Positions 28,417-39,151 are shown, counted from the first letter of the stretch. The stretch is 64,000 nt of DNA from Cupriavidus sp. EM10 (GCF_018729255.1 NZ_CP076061.1:682001-746000), one strand, 5' to 3'. The notes: generated by a model from the sequence alone, not told the origin. Made by a program: numbers and translations.

Positions 28417-28668
28417 TCAGGCCGACAACTGCCCGAACAGGCCGCACTCCAGGTCGCTCTCCAGTTCTTCCACCCATGTCGTGCCGGGCCCGGCGTCGTA
28501 GACGCTTTCGGCGCCCGTGCCCTGCCTTCGCACCGTCACCTGGCGCGCCGTGGTGCCATTGACATCGGATATCTCGAACTCCTGCACAGCGAGACCGACC
28601 TGTCTGAACACGGCCTCGACGTCCTGCCGTTCCTGAGGGGGAAATTCGTCGAATTGACGCATCGTCAT
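28417..28668 (-). CDS. Hypothetical 83-residue acidic protein
   Basis: The start MTMRQFDEFPPQERQ is preceded by GGAGGTG at the right distance, which decides against the longer frame to 28752. The protein is acidic and mostly strand-forming in the middle (ARQVTVRRQG). It ends WVEELESDLECGLFGQLSA. No motif is recognised. It is convergent with the BLUF gene. Confidence 0.5.
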   Translation of the reverse strand: MTMRQFDEFPPQERQDVEAVFRQVGLAVQEFEISDVNGTTARQVTVRRQGTGAESVYDAGPGTTWVEELESDLECGLFGQLSA

Positions 28669-29118
28669 GGCACACCTCCACGCGGGCGTATTTGCGCGCG
28701 GCCATAGGATGCCACCTTTCATGGCGGCGCGTGACGCAGTGCGAAAGACCACGCGCGCGTCGAATGTATTGAATCGTCAGCGTCACGTGGAATGCCGGTG
28801 ACCATCGGCGATGCCGACCCTGCCGAAGCGCGTGCACCGGCTATTCGAATAGCAGTTCTCCGAGTTTCCGGTCGTGACAAGTTTCGGCCGCGTCTGCCTT
28901 TGCTCCTTCCCCCGTTTGACCGAACCTAATAAATAGTAATTCGACTAGAACTCGGAAACACCGGGTTCGGCCGGCATCGATTTTCTTCCCTTTATTTTTC
29001 TGGGGCTATCAAGCGGACAACGCAGAATCTCGCGATTTTTCAATGAATAACGATAGACCGTCCTTGTGCGTACTCGTAGTGTCGACACTCTTACCTCCAT
29101 CCAAATGGAAACACGACA
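28669..29118. other. AT-richer intergenic region
   Basis: 450 bases without a supported gene. Stretches such as AATAAATAGTAATTC near 28928 and TTTATTTTTC near 28991 are visibly richer in A and T than the surrounding genes. It probably holds the promoter of the 311-residue protein gene; no clear -35/-10 pair stands out. Confidence 0.45.
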
Positions 29119-30054
29119 ATGCGGAAGAAGATCACACAAGCGACGGAAGGCGAGCAACTGCGTCAGACCATCTTCCATACTGCGCAGGCACAGGCTCACG
29201 CCCTGCATGGCATGTACCGGGACACCTTGGCCGCCTTCATGTCCACCCCTTCGGTGGTGCCCGTTCCCCGGGCCGCGCGCGCCATGTTCTGGCTGGGCCG
29301 CTTGCGGCAATGGCGCGCGATCGACCTGGACAACGGCGAGACCTGCCCCACGCCGAACTGGCTTTCGCTCCAGCTGGGCGTGCTGGAATCCCTGTCCGGC
29401 ACGCATGCGCTGGCGCCGCACAAGGAGCAGTGGAGCGGCCCCGCGCGGCGCCAGACCTACGAGCGCGACATGTCGCAGCAGATCGCCATGCTGCTGGCGC
29501 TCGACTGGCGAGACCTGGCGTCCTTCTGCCTCGACTCATGGTTCGGCATCGACAGCGACCTGGCCGCCCTGCACACGCTGAACGGCATGACCGGCATGAT
29601 CGTGAGCGTGGCCGGGCAGGCCCTTGGAATCGGCGTGCCTCAAACCGTCTTCCACAAGGGCGATGCCCTGCTGGCGCGCATTGTCGAGCAATGGCAGGCC
29701 GACGACGAAACGTTCATGCCACTGGCATACGAACTGGCGGACCGCCACCTCATGCAGTGCCGCCTCGACATCGACCACTCTCTGTTTGACTTCGATCATC
29801 CCGTCGAGCAGACCATTCCGGTGGAACTGCTCATGCTGATGCGATTGCGAGGGTCGAGCCATCTTCCCGAATACCTGAGCCGTCACGCCGCGCTGTCCCA
29901 CCCGGCGGCCATGCTGGTGGCGGGCGGTCCTCCAGTCCAGTCCCAACGCTGCGCGGGGTTCGTCGAGCGGGTCAGCCGCCTTCTGCCGCAGTACCGGGCA
30001 TTTTCCGATGCCATCGAGAGACAGTCCCGGCACCTCACGAGCGCGAAATCTTGA
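29119..30054 (+). CDS. Protein of unknown function, 311 residues
   Basis: I do not recognise this protein. It has no signal peptide or membrane segment and is rich in Leu, Ala and His with predicted helices. A Pro-containing segment STPSVVPVPRAARAM near residue 45 precedes a central part with DWRDLASFCLDSWFGIDSD. The start MRKKITQATEGEQL follows a weak site. It stands 340 bases before a two-component system on the same strand, and AT-rich DNA flanks both sides. A cytoplasmic role is inferred from composition only. Confidence 0.6.
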   Translation: MRKKITQATEGEQLRQTIFHTAQAQAHALHGMYRDTLAAFMSTPSVVPVPRAARAMFWLGRLRQWRAIDLDNGETCPTPNWLSLQLGVLESLSGTHALAPHKEQWSGPARRQTYERDMSQQIAMLLALDWRDLASFCLDSWFGIDSDLAALHTLNGMTGMIVSVAGQALGIGVPQTVFHKGDALLARIVEQWQADDETFMPLAYELADRHLMQCRLDIDHSLFDFDHPVEQTIPVELLMLMRLRGSSHLPEYLSRHAALSHPAAMLVAGGPPVQSQRCAGFVERVSRLLPQYRAFSDAIERQSRHLTSAKS

Positions 30055-30395
30055 AGCGCCTCACCGAAACTAGTAGATCGGCTATATCTCAATCGTCTTC
30101 CAGACGACAGAATGCGACCAGACAGAAGCACGGTTCAAATCGTTGTCACAACCGTGCCTCCCTGGAACGTCGCCGGATACAGCCGTATTTTCCGGAATCC
30201 AGTCTTCCGTCAATGTTGCTATGACCTTGAAAAAATCCCATGTGAAATAGGAATCTGACAACACATAATTCGCCTTCTCATTGAGTTGTGATTTTCGGAA
30301 ATGGATGGAGTATTTTTCCTATGCTTGAAAAAGCACCAAAACGAATCGCGATTCCTACCGTACGCGTTACCTGTCTGCGAAAAGGACTTTGAGGC
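30055..30395. other. AT-richer leader region before two-component genes
   Basis: 341 bases with no supported gene. It holds AT-rich patches (TGAAAAAATCCC, GAAATAGGAATC, TATTTTTCC) unlike the flanking coding DNA. It probably contains the promoter for the response regulator and kinase. GGACTTTGAGGC just before 30396 is the likely ribosome-binding region. Confidence 0.45.
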
Positions 30396-31040
30396 ATGCC
30401 TGCAAAAACCATTCGGGTCGCTCTGGCTGACGACCATCCCCTCGTCGTCACCGCCCTGCGCGACTGCCTGCAGCGGACACCGGGCTTCCAGGTAAAGTGC
30501 GAATGCACAAACGGCAGCGAACTGATAGGCGCCCTGGCCCAGAACCCGGTGGACGTGGCAGTCACCGACTTCAGCATGGGACACGGCGATACGTCCCTCG
30601 ACGGCTTCAACCTTCTGCGCAGGCTCGGACGCCTCTATCCGGAGACCCGGATCGTCATCGTCAGCGCGCAGACAAACCCCGGCGTCGTCATACGGGCCAT
30701 GAAACTCGGCGCCCGCGCGTTCGTCAGCAAGGAAGACGAACTCGACGAGATCGTCCGTGCCTGCATCCATGTGACCGTCAGCAACGGCAATTTCTATTCC
30801 CCCTCGATTCGCGCCGTGCTGGACAGCGCCGCCTCCACCGCGCCAACCACCGAACTGACCCTGCGCGAACTGGAAGTGGTACGCCTGTATGCACAGGGTT
30901 TCCAGCTCAGCGAGATCGCCAGCAAGCTTGGCCGGTCTGTCAGCACGATTTCGAGCCAGAAGACCGTAGCCATGCGCAAGCTCAACGTCCAGACCAACAC
31001 GGACCTGATTCGCTACGCCTATGAAAACGGGTTGATCTGA
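30396..31040 (+). CDS. NarL/FixJ-type response regulator
   Basis: 214 residues. The receiver domain (about 6-125) has the acidic pair in VALADDHPL, the phosphoacceptor Asp in VAVTDFSMG, Ser/Thr in IVSAQ and Lys in FVSKEDE. The LuxR-type HTH follows (LTLRELEVVRLYAQGFQLSEI, then LGRSVSTISSQKTVAMRKLNV), as in BvgA, EvgA and RcsB. It pairs with the hybrid kinase 25 bases downstream, which carries a C-terminal Hpt domain that could phosphorylate it. Targets are unknown. Confidence 0.92.
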   Translation: MPAKTIRVALADDHPLVVTALRDCLQRTPGFQVKCECTNGSELIGALAQNPVDVAVTDFSMGHGDTSLDGFNLLRRLGRLYPETRIVIVSAQTNPGVVIRAMKLGARAFVSKEDELDEIVRACIHVTVSNGNFYSPSIRAVLDSAASTAPTTELTLRELEVVRLYAQGFQLSEIASKLGRSVSTISSQKTVAMRKLNVQTNTDLIRYAYENGLI

Positions 31041-31065
31041 TTGGATCTGAACTGATCTTCTTGCC

Positions 31066-34000
31066 ATGCAGCAGATTCTGGATCGCACGCAGCAGTCCCT
31101 GGCGGAGTCGTTTGCCGCGCTTGCCCGCAACGCGCGGCGGCAGCAGCAGCTTTACTACGCCACCGTCGGACTGCTGATCGCCATCATCGTCGTGTCCGGA
31201 CTGCTGCTGGCGGGGCTGGCCGCGGCGCGCCATCTCGATGTACGCCGCAGCCACGTGGCGCAGTATGTCAGCGGCATCTCGCTGAAGTTGCAGAGCCAGA
31301 CGTCATTCCTGCGGCGTACTGCCCTGACCGTCGACTACTACCTTGCCGCATCGAGCGACGCGCCGCCGGACACCGAACTGCTCTCGCAGATTCGTCATAC
31401 CGGCCTCGCGCGATCGCCCGATGGCGAGTATGTGATGCTGGTACCCGATGCCACACGCCAGGCCTGGGGAGAAGCGTTGCCGCACAAGGTCTGGCAGCTC
31501 CAGCAGATCGCCACGGCGACGCTGACCACCGGGATGGCGTTCGGGCTCGATGCACAGGCTTACGTCGTCGCGCCGGATGCATCGTTCGCCATCCTGGTGT
31601 CGCCGGCCGGGATCCATGCAGCCGACCCGGCCGACGCCGATTTCGCGGTCCGCCTGCGCGACGACCTGTCGCGCCACCTCCCCTCGCCGACGGCCAGTGA
31701 AGGCCCCGCCCAGCAGCAGCCGCGCTGGATCGGCCCTGTCGACGATCCCGTTCACCGGACCCCGTAATGATGGCAACACTCGACGCGCGCGCTGCCACCG
31801 GGAACGGACAAGCCACCCTGGTTGCGGCGAGCATCCCGGCCCGGTCGTTTCTTGCCGGTCTGGCACGCCCGGCCGATCCCGCCACGCTCTGGCTGGTGAA
31901 TCGCAATCACGCCAGTATCGACGTATCGCCGCCAACCCATGCCGACCTGTCGGACCGGATACTGCGGCATGCCCGCGGCATCCAGCTCGATACCCCCATC
32001 CCGACGCGCGACGGGCTGCTGCTTGTGCAGCAACTGGACCCGGCCTTCGGGACGCTGGTCTACCTGCTCTCCTACGGCACGCTGCTGAACGCGATCTCCG
32101 CCGAATTGTTCGCCATCCTGGGCGCCGGGCTGCTGCTGGTTCTCTGCGTTGTCCTGACCGCGCGCTACTGGGATATCCACCTGCTGCGCCGCAGCCATGC
32201 CGAGGCAGCCCGTTCGCTGGAGAACGAGACCATCAGTCATATTCTGGTCAGTGCGACGCCTATCGGGCTGTGTATCGTGCGGCAGCAAGACGAAGCGATC
32301 CTCACATCGAACGCGGTGGCCGACTCGCTGCTCGGCCTCGCCCAGGGGGCACGCATGCCCGCAGGCATCATGAACGCGCTGCGGAGCGAGGCCGCTTCGT
32401 CCGGGCGGACCCGGTTCGCGTCGATCGTGCAGGTGACGGTGCCCGCGACAGAGAGGCCTGCCGCCGCTCCTCACGAACCGCCGGCGTCGGCGCCGCACCA
32501 GTTCCTGCAGGTCACATGCGCACCGGCAAGGTATCGCGACGAAGCGGTACTGTTCTGCGCGATACAGGACATCACGGCACAACACCAGCTTGAGCAGCAG
32601 TTGCGCGGCGCGCGCGAGGCCGCCGAAGCCATGATGCGTGCACGGTCGAATTTCTTTGCGTCGATGAGCCACGAGATCCGGACGCCGCTGAACGCCCTGC
32701 TCGGCAACCTGGAACTTCTGGCCCGTGCCGAGGGCTGGAGGCCCAGGCGCCACGGCTTCGGGCGCTGCAACTGGCATCGGAAGGGCTTCACCGGATCGTC
32801 AACGACATCCTCGATTTCTCGAAGATCGATGCCGGCGAAATGAAGCTAGTGGCCGAGCCGTTCCGGCCGATCGACGACCTCGAAAGCCTGTCGATGTCCT
32901 ATGCGCCGATGGTGCAGGGCAAGCCGATCCGCTTTTACGTGCACCTGTCGCCAACGCTGGACACGGTGCTGACCGGCGACCGGACACGCATCGCACAGGT
33001 CATCAACAACCTGCTCAGCAACGCCTTCAAGTTCACGCTGTGCGGCAAGATCACGCTGAGCGCCGAGGTCACCACCGATACCCAGGACCGCAACGTACTG
33101 GTCTGTCGCGTGCGCGATTCGGGGATTGGCATGCCTCCCGCACTCGTGGCCAGGATCTTCCACCCGTTCGTCCAGGGGAAGCCAGCACATCGGCGCGATA
33201 CGGGGGCACCGGGCTTGGCCTGTCGATCTGCGCACGGCTGACTGAACTGATGCAAGGCCATATCACGGTGGAAAGCGTGGAAGGCGTGGGCAGCGCGTTC
33301 ACCGTGGTGGTGCCGCTTGGCGAAGCGGCCATGCCGGCCGAACCGGCCGAACCGGTGACGCGGGGCACCCGCGCCATGATTCTCTGTCAGGAGTCAGAGT
33401 CGGGCGCCGTGCTGCAGGCCTGGCTGGAGCGGTCCGGCTGGCGCTGCGATGTCTTCCATCAACTCGGTGCCGCGCAGGCGTGGCTGCGTGCCAACCGCCC
33501 TCATATTTTCGTAGTGACGGGGGAGCACGGGCTCGATACCATCGCGGCGCTGCGGCAGTTGCATCCCGCCAACGTGGTCTGGGTGACCCGGGACGGTCCC
33601 GAACACCCCGCCGACCGGGGACACGGTGTATTCGAGGTATCGACCTTCAGCCATCACGCCATCCTGGCCGGCTCGCTGGCCGCCCTGGACGCGGAGCCAG
33701 CCGACGCCAGCGCCCACGCCGGCGCCCAGGGAGGCCGGACGGAGGATGCAGGCGATTGGCATCTCTCTTCTCCGGCCACCGTCGGCAACGACGCCGCACG
33801 CCGCCCGATACTCGTCGCTGAAGACAATGCGCTGAACCAGACGCTGATCGCCGAGCAACTCGTGACGCTCGGGTGGGACCCCGTGGTGGTTGGCGACGGA
33901 CGCCAGGCGCTGTCGGCTTTTGAAAGCGGGCACTTCGATGCGGTACTGACCGATGTCCACATGCCGGTCATGGATGGCTACGAACTGCTGGCGGCCATTC

Positions 34001-34548
34001 GCGCCCTGGACACCCGCGTCCCGGTACTGGCTTTCAGCGCGGTGACGCGCACCGGGCAAGCGGGTGAGTGGCAGGAGCGGGGATTCACCGGCCATGTCGC
34101 CAAGCCGGCCTCGCTGAAGGCGCTCGAACAGGCGCTGCAGGCGATCATCCATGCGGCGCCGGCAGATGCGGCAGCTCCGCCCGATCCGGCAGATGTGGCC
34201 GAATCGAACGACGACTTACCGGTAACTGTCCCGGAAGACAATCCCCCAATTCCAGCCTCCGAAATTGCGCGCTACAAGCTCTTGCTGCTGGAACATCTGC
34301 GGAGCGACGGGCCTGAACTGGCGGCGATCCTCCTGCGCCACGACGCCGCATCGCTTCGACACTGGGCGCATCGGTCTGCAGGTGCCTTCCTTGTCGTCGA
34401 TGCGCAGGATATGGTCCGAGCGTGCCGCCTGGTGGAATGGCTCTGCGACCAGGCCAGTAGCTGGACGCCCGACATCGCCGCAGCCGGCAGCGCGTTGCTT
34501 GCCGCCGTCCAGGCGTACTGCGACGACACCGCCGGCCTGAACGCCTGA
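31066..34548 (+). CDS. Hybrid sensor histidine kinase (three frameshifts as sequenced)
   Basis: Restoring one base in each of three runs (31747-31749, 32732-32734, 33175-33178) gives about 1161 residues. A first membrane helix (about 29-53), a periplasmic part, and a second helix near residue 350 ([17 protein letters not shown]) lead to a PAS-like region. HisKA carries His at about 536 ([19 protein letters not shown]). HATPase has [17 protein letters not shown] and [11 protein letters not shown] degenerate receiver and then a full receiver ([24 protein letters not shown]) precede a C-terminal Hpt domain with AHRSAGAF. The layout matches the RcsC/EvgS/BvgS phosphorelay group. Its partner is the upstream response regulator. 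Confidence 0.85.
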
Positions 34549-34729
34549 GTGGACCGCCGCACGGCGAGCCGCCCGTGCGGGCGCGCCACACATTCCACCG
34601 CGAAGAGGGTGCCGAATTTGCATGGGCCGCCGTGGCGGACGATAATGGCGCGTCCGAACGCGCCCCGGCTGTATCCCGCAGCGGGTTCAGGGCTTTCCAA
34701 GAACAGCGCGAGCCGTCCGCCCCTTCCCC

Positions 34730-36084
34730 ATGCAGTCCCAACAAGGTCTTCCGCGCCCCCAGCGTACCTGGGCCATCCTGACAGTGTTTTGCGGCCTGGT
34801 GATGGCCGTGCTGGACGGATCGATCGCCAATATCGCCCTCCCTTCCATTGCCCGGGATCTGCATAGCGACCCGGCGCGGACCATCTGGGTCGTCAACGCC
34901 TATCAGCTTTCGGTCACGGTTTTCCTGTTGCCACTGTCGTCGCTGGGCGAAATCCTGGGTTACAAGCGCGTCTATCGGGCCGGGCTTGCCACCTTTCTCA
35001 TTGGGTCGCTGTTGTGTGCGCTGTCGCCCAACCTGCCGGTACTGGTTGCGGCGCGGGTCATTCAGGGCATTGGCGGCGCGGGCATCATGAGTGTCAATAC
35101 GGCGCTGGTCCGCTGCATCTATCCTCCGACGCGGCTGGGGCGCGGCATCGGCCTCAATGCGCTGGTGGTTGGGGTGACGATTGCGGTGGGGCCGTCGCTG
35201 GGCGCGCTGATCCTGGCCGTCGGCAGCTGGCCATGGCTGTTCGCGGTCAACGTGCCGGTGGCCATCTTTTCCCTGGCAATATCGCGTAGCGCGTTGCCGG
35301 AGACGCCTCCGCAACCGCGCTCCTTCGACTATCCGAGCGCCGTGCTCTCGGCGGTGGTCATCGCGCTGTTCGTGCTTGGCGTGGACGGGCTGGGCCACGA
35401 CACGTTGCGCCTGGCCGGTGTGGCCGGCCTGGCGCTGGCCATCCTGCTGGGCTGGCTGCTGGTGCGCCGGCAGCACGGACAATCCGCGCCCTTGGTGCCG
35501 GTGGACCTGTTCGCCAGCCGCGCCTTCACGCTGGCCGTTGCCACGTCGTTCTGCTCGTTCATGACGCAAATGCTGGCGTTCGTGTCCCTGCCGTTTTCCT
35601 CGAATACCAGCTTGGCCGCAGCCTGGCGGAAACCGGCCTGCTGATCACGCCATGGCCCTTGATGGTCGCCGTCATGGCCGCTCTTTCCGGCAGGCTGTCG
35701 GACCGCTATCCGGCCAGCGTGCTGGCCGGTGCGGGGCTGATCATGCTGGCTGCCGGGCTGATTGGCCTGGCCGTGCTGAACCGCGATGCCGGCAGCCTGG
35801 ACATTGCCTGGCGCACCGCGCTGTGCGGCATCGGCTTCGGGTTCTTCCAGTCACCCAACAACCGCGCCATGATCAGTGCCACGCCGCATGAGCGCAGCGG
35901 TGGTGCAAGCGGTGCGCAGGCGACGACGCGCCTGCTGGGGCAGACCACGGGCACAGCGGTGGTTGCCCTGCTGTTCAGCCTCGATCGCGGCGACGCGGCC
36001 AGGACTGCGCTGTACGTGGCCGCCACGGTGGCGACCATCGGCGCCATCGTCAGCCTGAGCCGGTTGCGCGACCGACAAGCTTGA
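34730..36084 (+). CDS. MFS efflux transporter, DHA2/EmrB-like (frameshifted as sequenced)
   Basis: Adding one T in the run at 35594-35597 gives about 451 residues with about 14 hydrophobic segments. VLDGSIANIALPSIARDL at the start, the Gly-rich ARVIQGIGGAG and NVPVAIFSLAI are typical DHA2 signatures. It should export drugs or metabolites by proton antiport. The break falls in the loop after LAFVSLPF. The end overlaps a convergent lipoprotein gene by 35 bases. It follows the two-component system on the same strand after 181 bases and could be under its control. Confidence 0.88.
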
Positions 36085-36328
36085 GGGGACACCCGCCCGC
36101 TTCAGCGCTGCCCGCCCGGTGGGCCATGCCGAGCGCCTGCTCGATCCGCTCCAGGCGCTGGCGCCACGTGGGTGCGTCATCCGGTTCCGGCAACGCCACG
36201 CCGCCGTGGCCGCCCGCATCGCGAATCCGGTTGTGATCGCCCTCCACCGAAATCACCGTACACCCCGCCAGCGGCGATCCCAGCGACAGAGCCAGCACCA
36301 CTACGCCGAGTTTTCGTCGATTTGCCAT
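36050..36328 (-). CDS. Small lipoprotein
   Basis: 92 residues. MANRRKLGVVVLALSLGSPLAGC is a signal with lipobox LAGC. The mature part is polar with a helical segment (WRQRLERIEQALGMA). I chose the ATG at 36328 because it directly opens the signal. It overlaps the end of the MFS gene. The function is unknown. Confidence 0.6.
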   Translation of the reverse strand: MANRRKLGVVVLALSLGSPLAGCTVISVEGDHNRIRDAGGHGGVALPEPDDAPTWRQRLERIEQALGMAHRAGSAEAGGCPLKLVGRATGSG

Positions 36329-36361
36329 GATCGATACCTCGCCATGTCCGCGCACCAATAC

Positions 36362-36409
36362 AAAAAAAACCGGGCAGCGCGCCGTCCTGCCTGACGGCGT
36401 CCTGCCCGG
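36362..36409 (-). terminator. Rho-independent terminator of the chitinase gene
   Basis: On the minus strand CCGGGCAG (complement of 36402-36409) pairs with CTGCCCGG (complement of 36370-36377), with an inner GACGGCG pairing, and eight T follow (complement of A run 36362-36369). It lies 45 bases past the chitinase stop. Confidence 0.88.
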
Positions 36410-36454
36410 AACCGCTACCGGCTTACCCGCCGGCTGGGTCCTCCCTGGTCAGGT

Positions 36455-39151
36455 TCAGGCGGCGCCCAGGTCGAGCCAGGGCTTGGAGTCGCCACCGTCG
36501 ATCACCGAGGTGAAGTTTGGATCGCCGGGCTCCTGGTCTGCGCTGACCCACCATTTGGCGCGGTACTTGTGCAGCCCCTGGCCCTGGTAGTTGTTGGTCA
36601 CCTCGGCGCCGGTGTCGTACGACTGCGGACGCCATGTGCCCGCGGTGTCCGAACTGCCACCCGCCAGCACGCGCAGTTCCAGCGTCGTGGTGTGCCGGTC
36701 GCCGGTGCCGGCCAGGCCCGTGACGGTCAGCGTCACCTCGATGATGGTGTCGTGATCCACCACCGGGGCGTTGGCGCTGACCGAAACGGAGTCCGCGCCA
36801 TCGAACGACAGGCCCGGCGCCGACCACGAATACATCAGCGGCGGCTGGCCAGTCGATTCACTGCCGGACAGCTGGATCGGCGCGCCGCTTTCGACCTGTG
36901 TGCGGCCCGTGATCACGGCCGTGGTGTCGCCCTCTGACGCTTCAGCCGGCACCACCGTCAGGAAGATCGCGCTCTGGTCGGTCTCGCTGCCGTCGTTCAC
37001 GGTCAGCTTGACCCAGTAGTCGGTCGGTGACGTCACCGATGGCGCGGTGCCCTCCACCTGTTCGGCCGTACTGCCGTCGAACGGCAGGTCCGGCGCATCC
37101 CAGACGTAGGTCAGCGCGTTGTCGTCCGGGTCGAACGACGCTTCGGCCGAGAGCGCATACGGCGTGCCGGATTCCAGCAGCACGGTGATCCGCGACGTCG
37201 GCGGTTCCTGCGTCTTCTTCTTGACCACCAGGTTCTGGCTGGCCGAGGCCGTATCGCCATTGGCATCCGTGACCGTCAGCGTCACGGTGTAGGTGCGTGC
37301 CACCAGCGGCAGCAGCCCTTCCACCACGGCGGTGGTCTTGCCGTCGAGGAACGTCAGTCCGGGCGCGCTCCACTTGTAGGTGAGCGGCTCGGCACCCCAC
37401 GACCGCAGGCCCGAGAACGACACCAGCTCGGCTTCGAAACCCTCGGTCGGGCCTTCGATCACGGCCACCGTCGTGTCCATGGTCTCGGTGTTGATCCCCT
37501 CGAAGTAGAGGGGGTCCATGTCGACCACTTCGGTCCTCGCGGTGGCACCCAGGCCTTCGCGGGCGGCGTTCAGCAGCACGCCGTTGTCCATGTCGATGGT
37601 CCACGTGAACAGGCCGCCCAGGTTGTTCTTGAGCACGTACTCGCCCTTGGCGCGTACCGAGCGCGGGGTATCGATGGACAGGAACAGACCGTTTTCGGGG
37701 CTGTACAGGTAGTCGGCGTCGGCTTCCTTGTCGGTGTACAGGTTGAAGCCGTTGATGCCCGTCTGGTTCTCCAGGTCCAGGTAGTTGTACAGGATGTCGT
37801 AGAACTCGCTGGCGCCCGATTCGTACGAGCCAGTGGTGGAGCCGGTGCCCGGGTGGTACATGCCGACCAGCGGCGACCAGCTCTCGATCACCGCATTGCG
37901 CGCGCTGCGGCTGTAGGCCGCGTAGCCTACGAAGATGTTCTTCGACGGCACGCCCACGCTCAGCAGGTATTGCACCGACTTGTCGATGCTGAATCCACCG
38001 CCGGCGTAGTCGTACAGGTTGGTGTGGTGTGCCAGCTTCTCGGCCCACGGCGTGCCGAAGAAGTCGTAGGTCATCAGGTTGATGCCCTCCACGCCTGCCG
38101 CGATCATGCCGGGGATGTCGGCCGACTCCATCGTATCCATGGACGCACCGGCGGCGATGCTGATGCGCACGCCAGGCAGCCGCTGCTTGATGCCGCGCAC
38201 CAGCGCCTGGAAGTTCGCCGCGTCCTCGGGGCCATGCGGGTTCCCCGCGCCGGGCTGGCCCGGGTATTCCCAGTCCAGGTCGACTTCGGTGAACATCGGG
38301 AAGCGGTCGAAGATGTAGGCGATGCTTTCGATCAGCGTCTGGCGCTTGGTGGCATCGGCCGCCACGGCATGGAAGGCGCCGCTCATGGTCCAGCCGCCCA
38401 GGCTGAACGACAGCTTCAGGTTGGGATTCTGCTGCTTGAGCTTGGCCAGACCGCCCAGCACGCCCTGCGCCTTGCTCTGGTCGAACAGTTCGCGGTAGTC
38501 GTTGCTCACCCACCCGCTGAAACCCACGTTGCGAGCCGATGCCACATCGCCCCACGGATCGGTAAAGGTGGCTTCATGCAGCTTCTTGCCGAAATCCACG
38601 GCGGCCTGGTCGATCGTGTACTGCTTCTCGCCCGTGTCGCCCACGATGCCGGCGAAGCCGATGATCAGGCGATCATAGGCCGACGCATTGAGCAGCATCA
38701 GGTCCGTACCCCGTCCCGCCGCACTGTTGGCGTAATTGCCATCCAGGCGGCCGTCGTACTGCGACCAGTCGGTGTAGTAGCCGAACACCTGGGTGTTGTT
38801 CCGCGTGGCGCCGTACGTGTTGTACACACGCTTGGCGACGCGCGTCGAGGTGTACGAGTAGTTCTCCACCTCGGTCGCCGGATTGAAGTTGTTCTGCTTG
38901 TAGGTGCGTTCCGATGCGCCCTTCGAATCCGGAATGGACGGATCGCCAGGATCTTCCGAATACACGAGCTTGCTGTTGGCACGACCGCTGCCCAGCGTGT
39001 TGCGCACGCCGGCAAAACGGCGTCGCGGCACGCGTGGCGGTTCCGTATCCGACGGATCGCCGCTGCGGAACGGGCGCGAATTCCAGCCAGCGCGGCCCTG
39101 GGTCGCCTGGCCAGCCGATTGCTCATTGCTGTCACACGATTTCTTTGTCAT
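36455..39151 (-). CDS. GH18 chitinase with PKD-like repeats and chitin-binding C-terminus
   Basis: 898 residues. The catalytic barrel (about 110-530) has SLGGWTMSG and the active-site DxDxE in VDLDWEYPG, with Glu as the proton donor. Residues about 560-830 form three Ig/PKD-like domains, each with a WSAPGL or WDAPDL core. The last 60 residues (QSYDTGAEVTNNYQG, KYRAKWWVS) resemble a carbohydrate-binding module of family 5/12. It would hydrolyse chitin outside the cell. I chose the ATG at 39151, preceded by AAGGACAG. The first 65 residues are polar with no signal peptide or hydrophobic helix, which is unusual for a secreted chitinase. Confidence 0.9.
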   Translation of the reverse strand: MTKKSCDSNEQSAGQATQGRAGWNSRPFRSGDPSDTEPPRVPRRRFAGVRNTLGSGRANSKLVYSEDPGDPSIPDSKGASERTYKQNNFNPATEVENYSYTSTRVAKRVYNTYGATRNNTQVFGYYTDWSQYDGRLDGNYANSAAGRGTDLMLLNASAYDRLIIGFAGIVGDTGEKQYTIDQAAVDFGKKLHEATFTDPWGDVASARNVGFSGWVSNDYRELFDQSKAQGVLGGLAKLKQQNPNLKLSFSLGGWTMSGAFHAVAADATKRQTLIESIAYIFDRFPMFTEVDLDWEYPGQPGAGNPHGPEDAANFQALVRGIKQRLPGVRISIAAGASMDTMESADIPGMIAAGVEGINLMTYDFFGTPWAEKLAHHTNLYDYAGGGFSIDKSVQYLLSVGVPSKNIFVGYAAYSRSARNAVIESWSPLVGMYHPGTGSTTGSYESGASEFYDILYNYLDLENQTGINGFNLYTDKEADADYLYSPENGLFLSIDTPRSVRAKGEYVLKNNLGGLFTWTIDMDNGVLLNAAREGLGATARTEVVDMDPLYFEGINTETMDTTVAVIEGPTEGFEAELVSFSGLRSWGAEPLTYKWSAPGLTFLDGKTTAVVEGLLPLVARTYTVTLTVTDANGDTASASQNLVVKKKTQEPPTSRITVLLESGTPYALSAEASFDPDDNALTYVWDAPDLPFDGSTAEQVEGTAPSVTSPTDYWVKLTVNDGSETDQSAIFLTVVPAEASEGDTTAVITGRTQVESGAPIQLSGSESTGQPPLMYSWSAPGLSFDGADSVSVSANAPVVDHDTIIEVTLTVTGLAGTGDRHTTTLELRVLAGGSSDTAGTWRPQSYDTGAEVTNNYQGQGLHKYRAKWWVSADQEPGDPNFTSVIDGGDSKPWLDLGAA

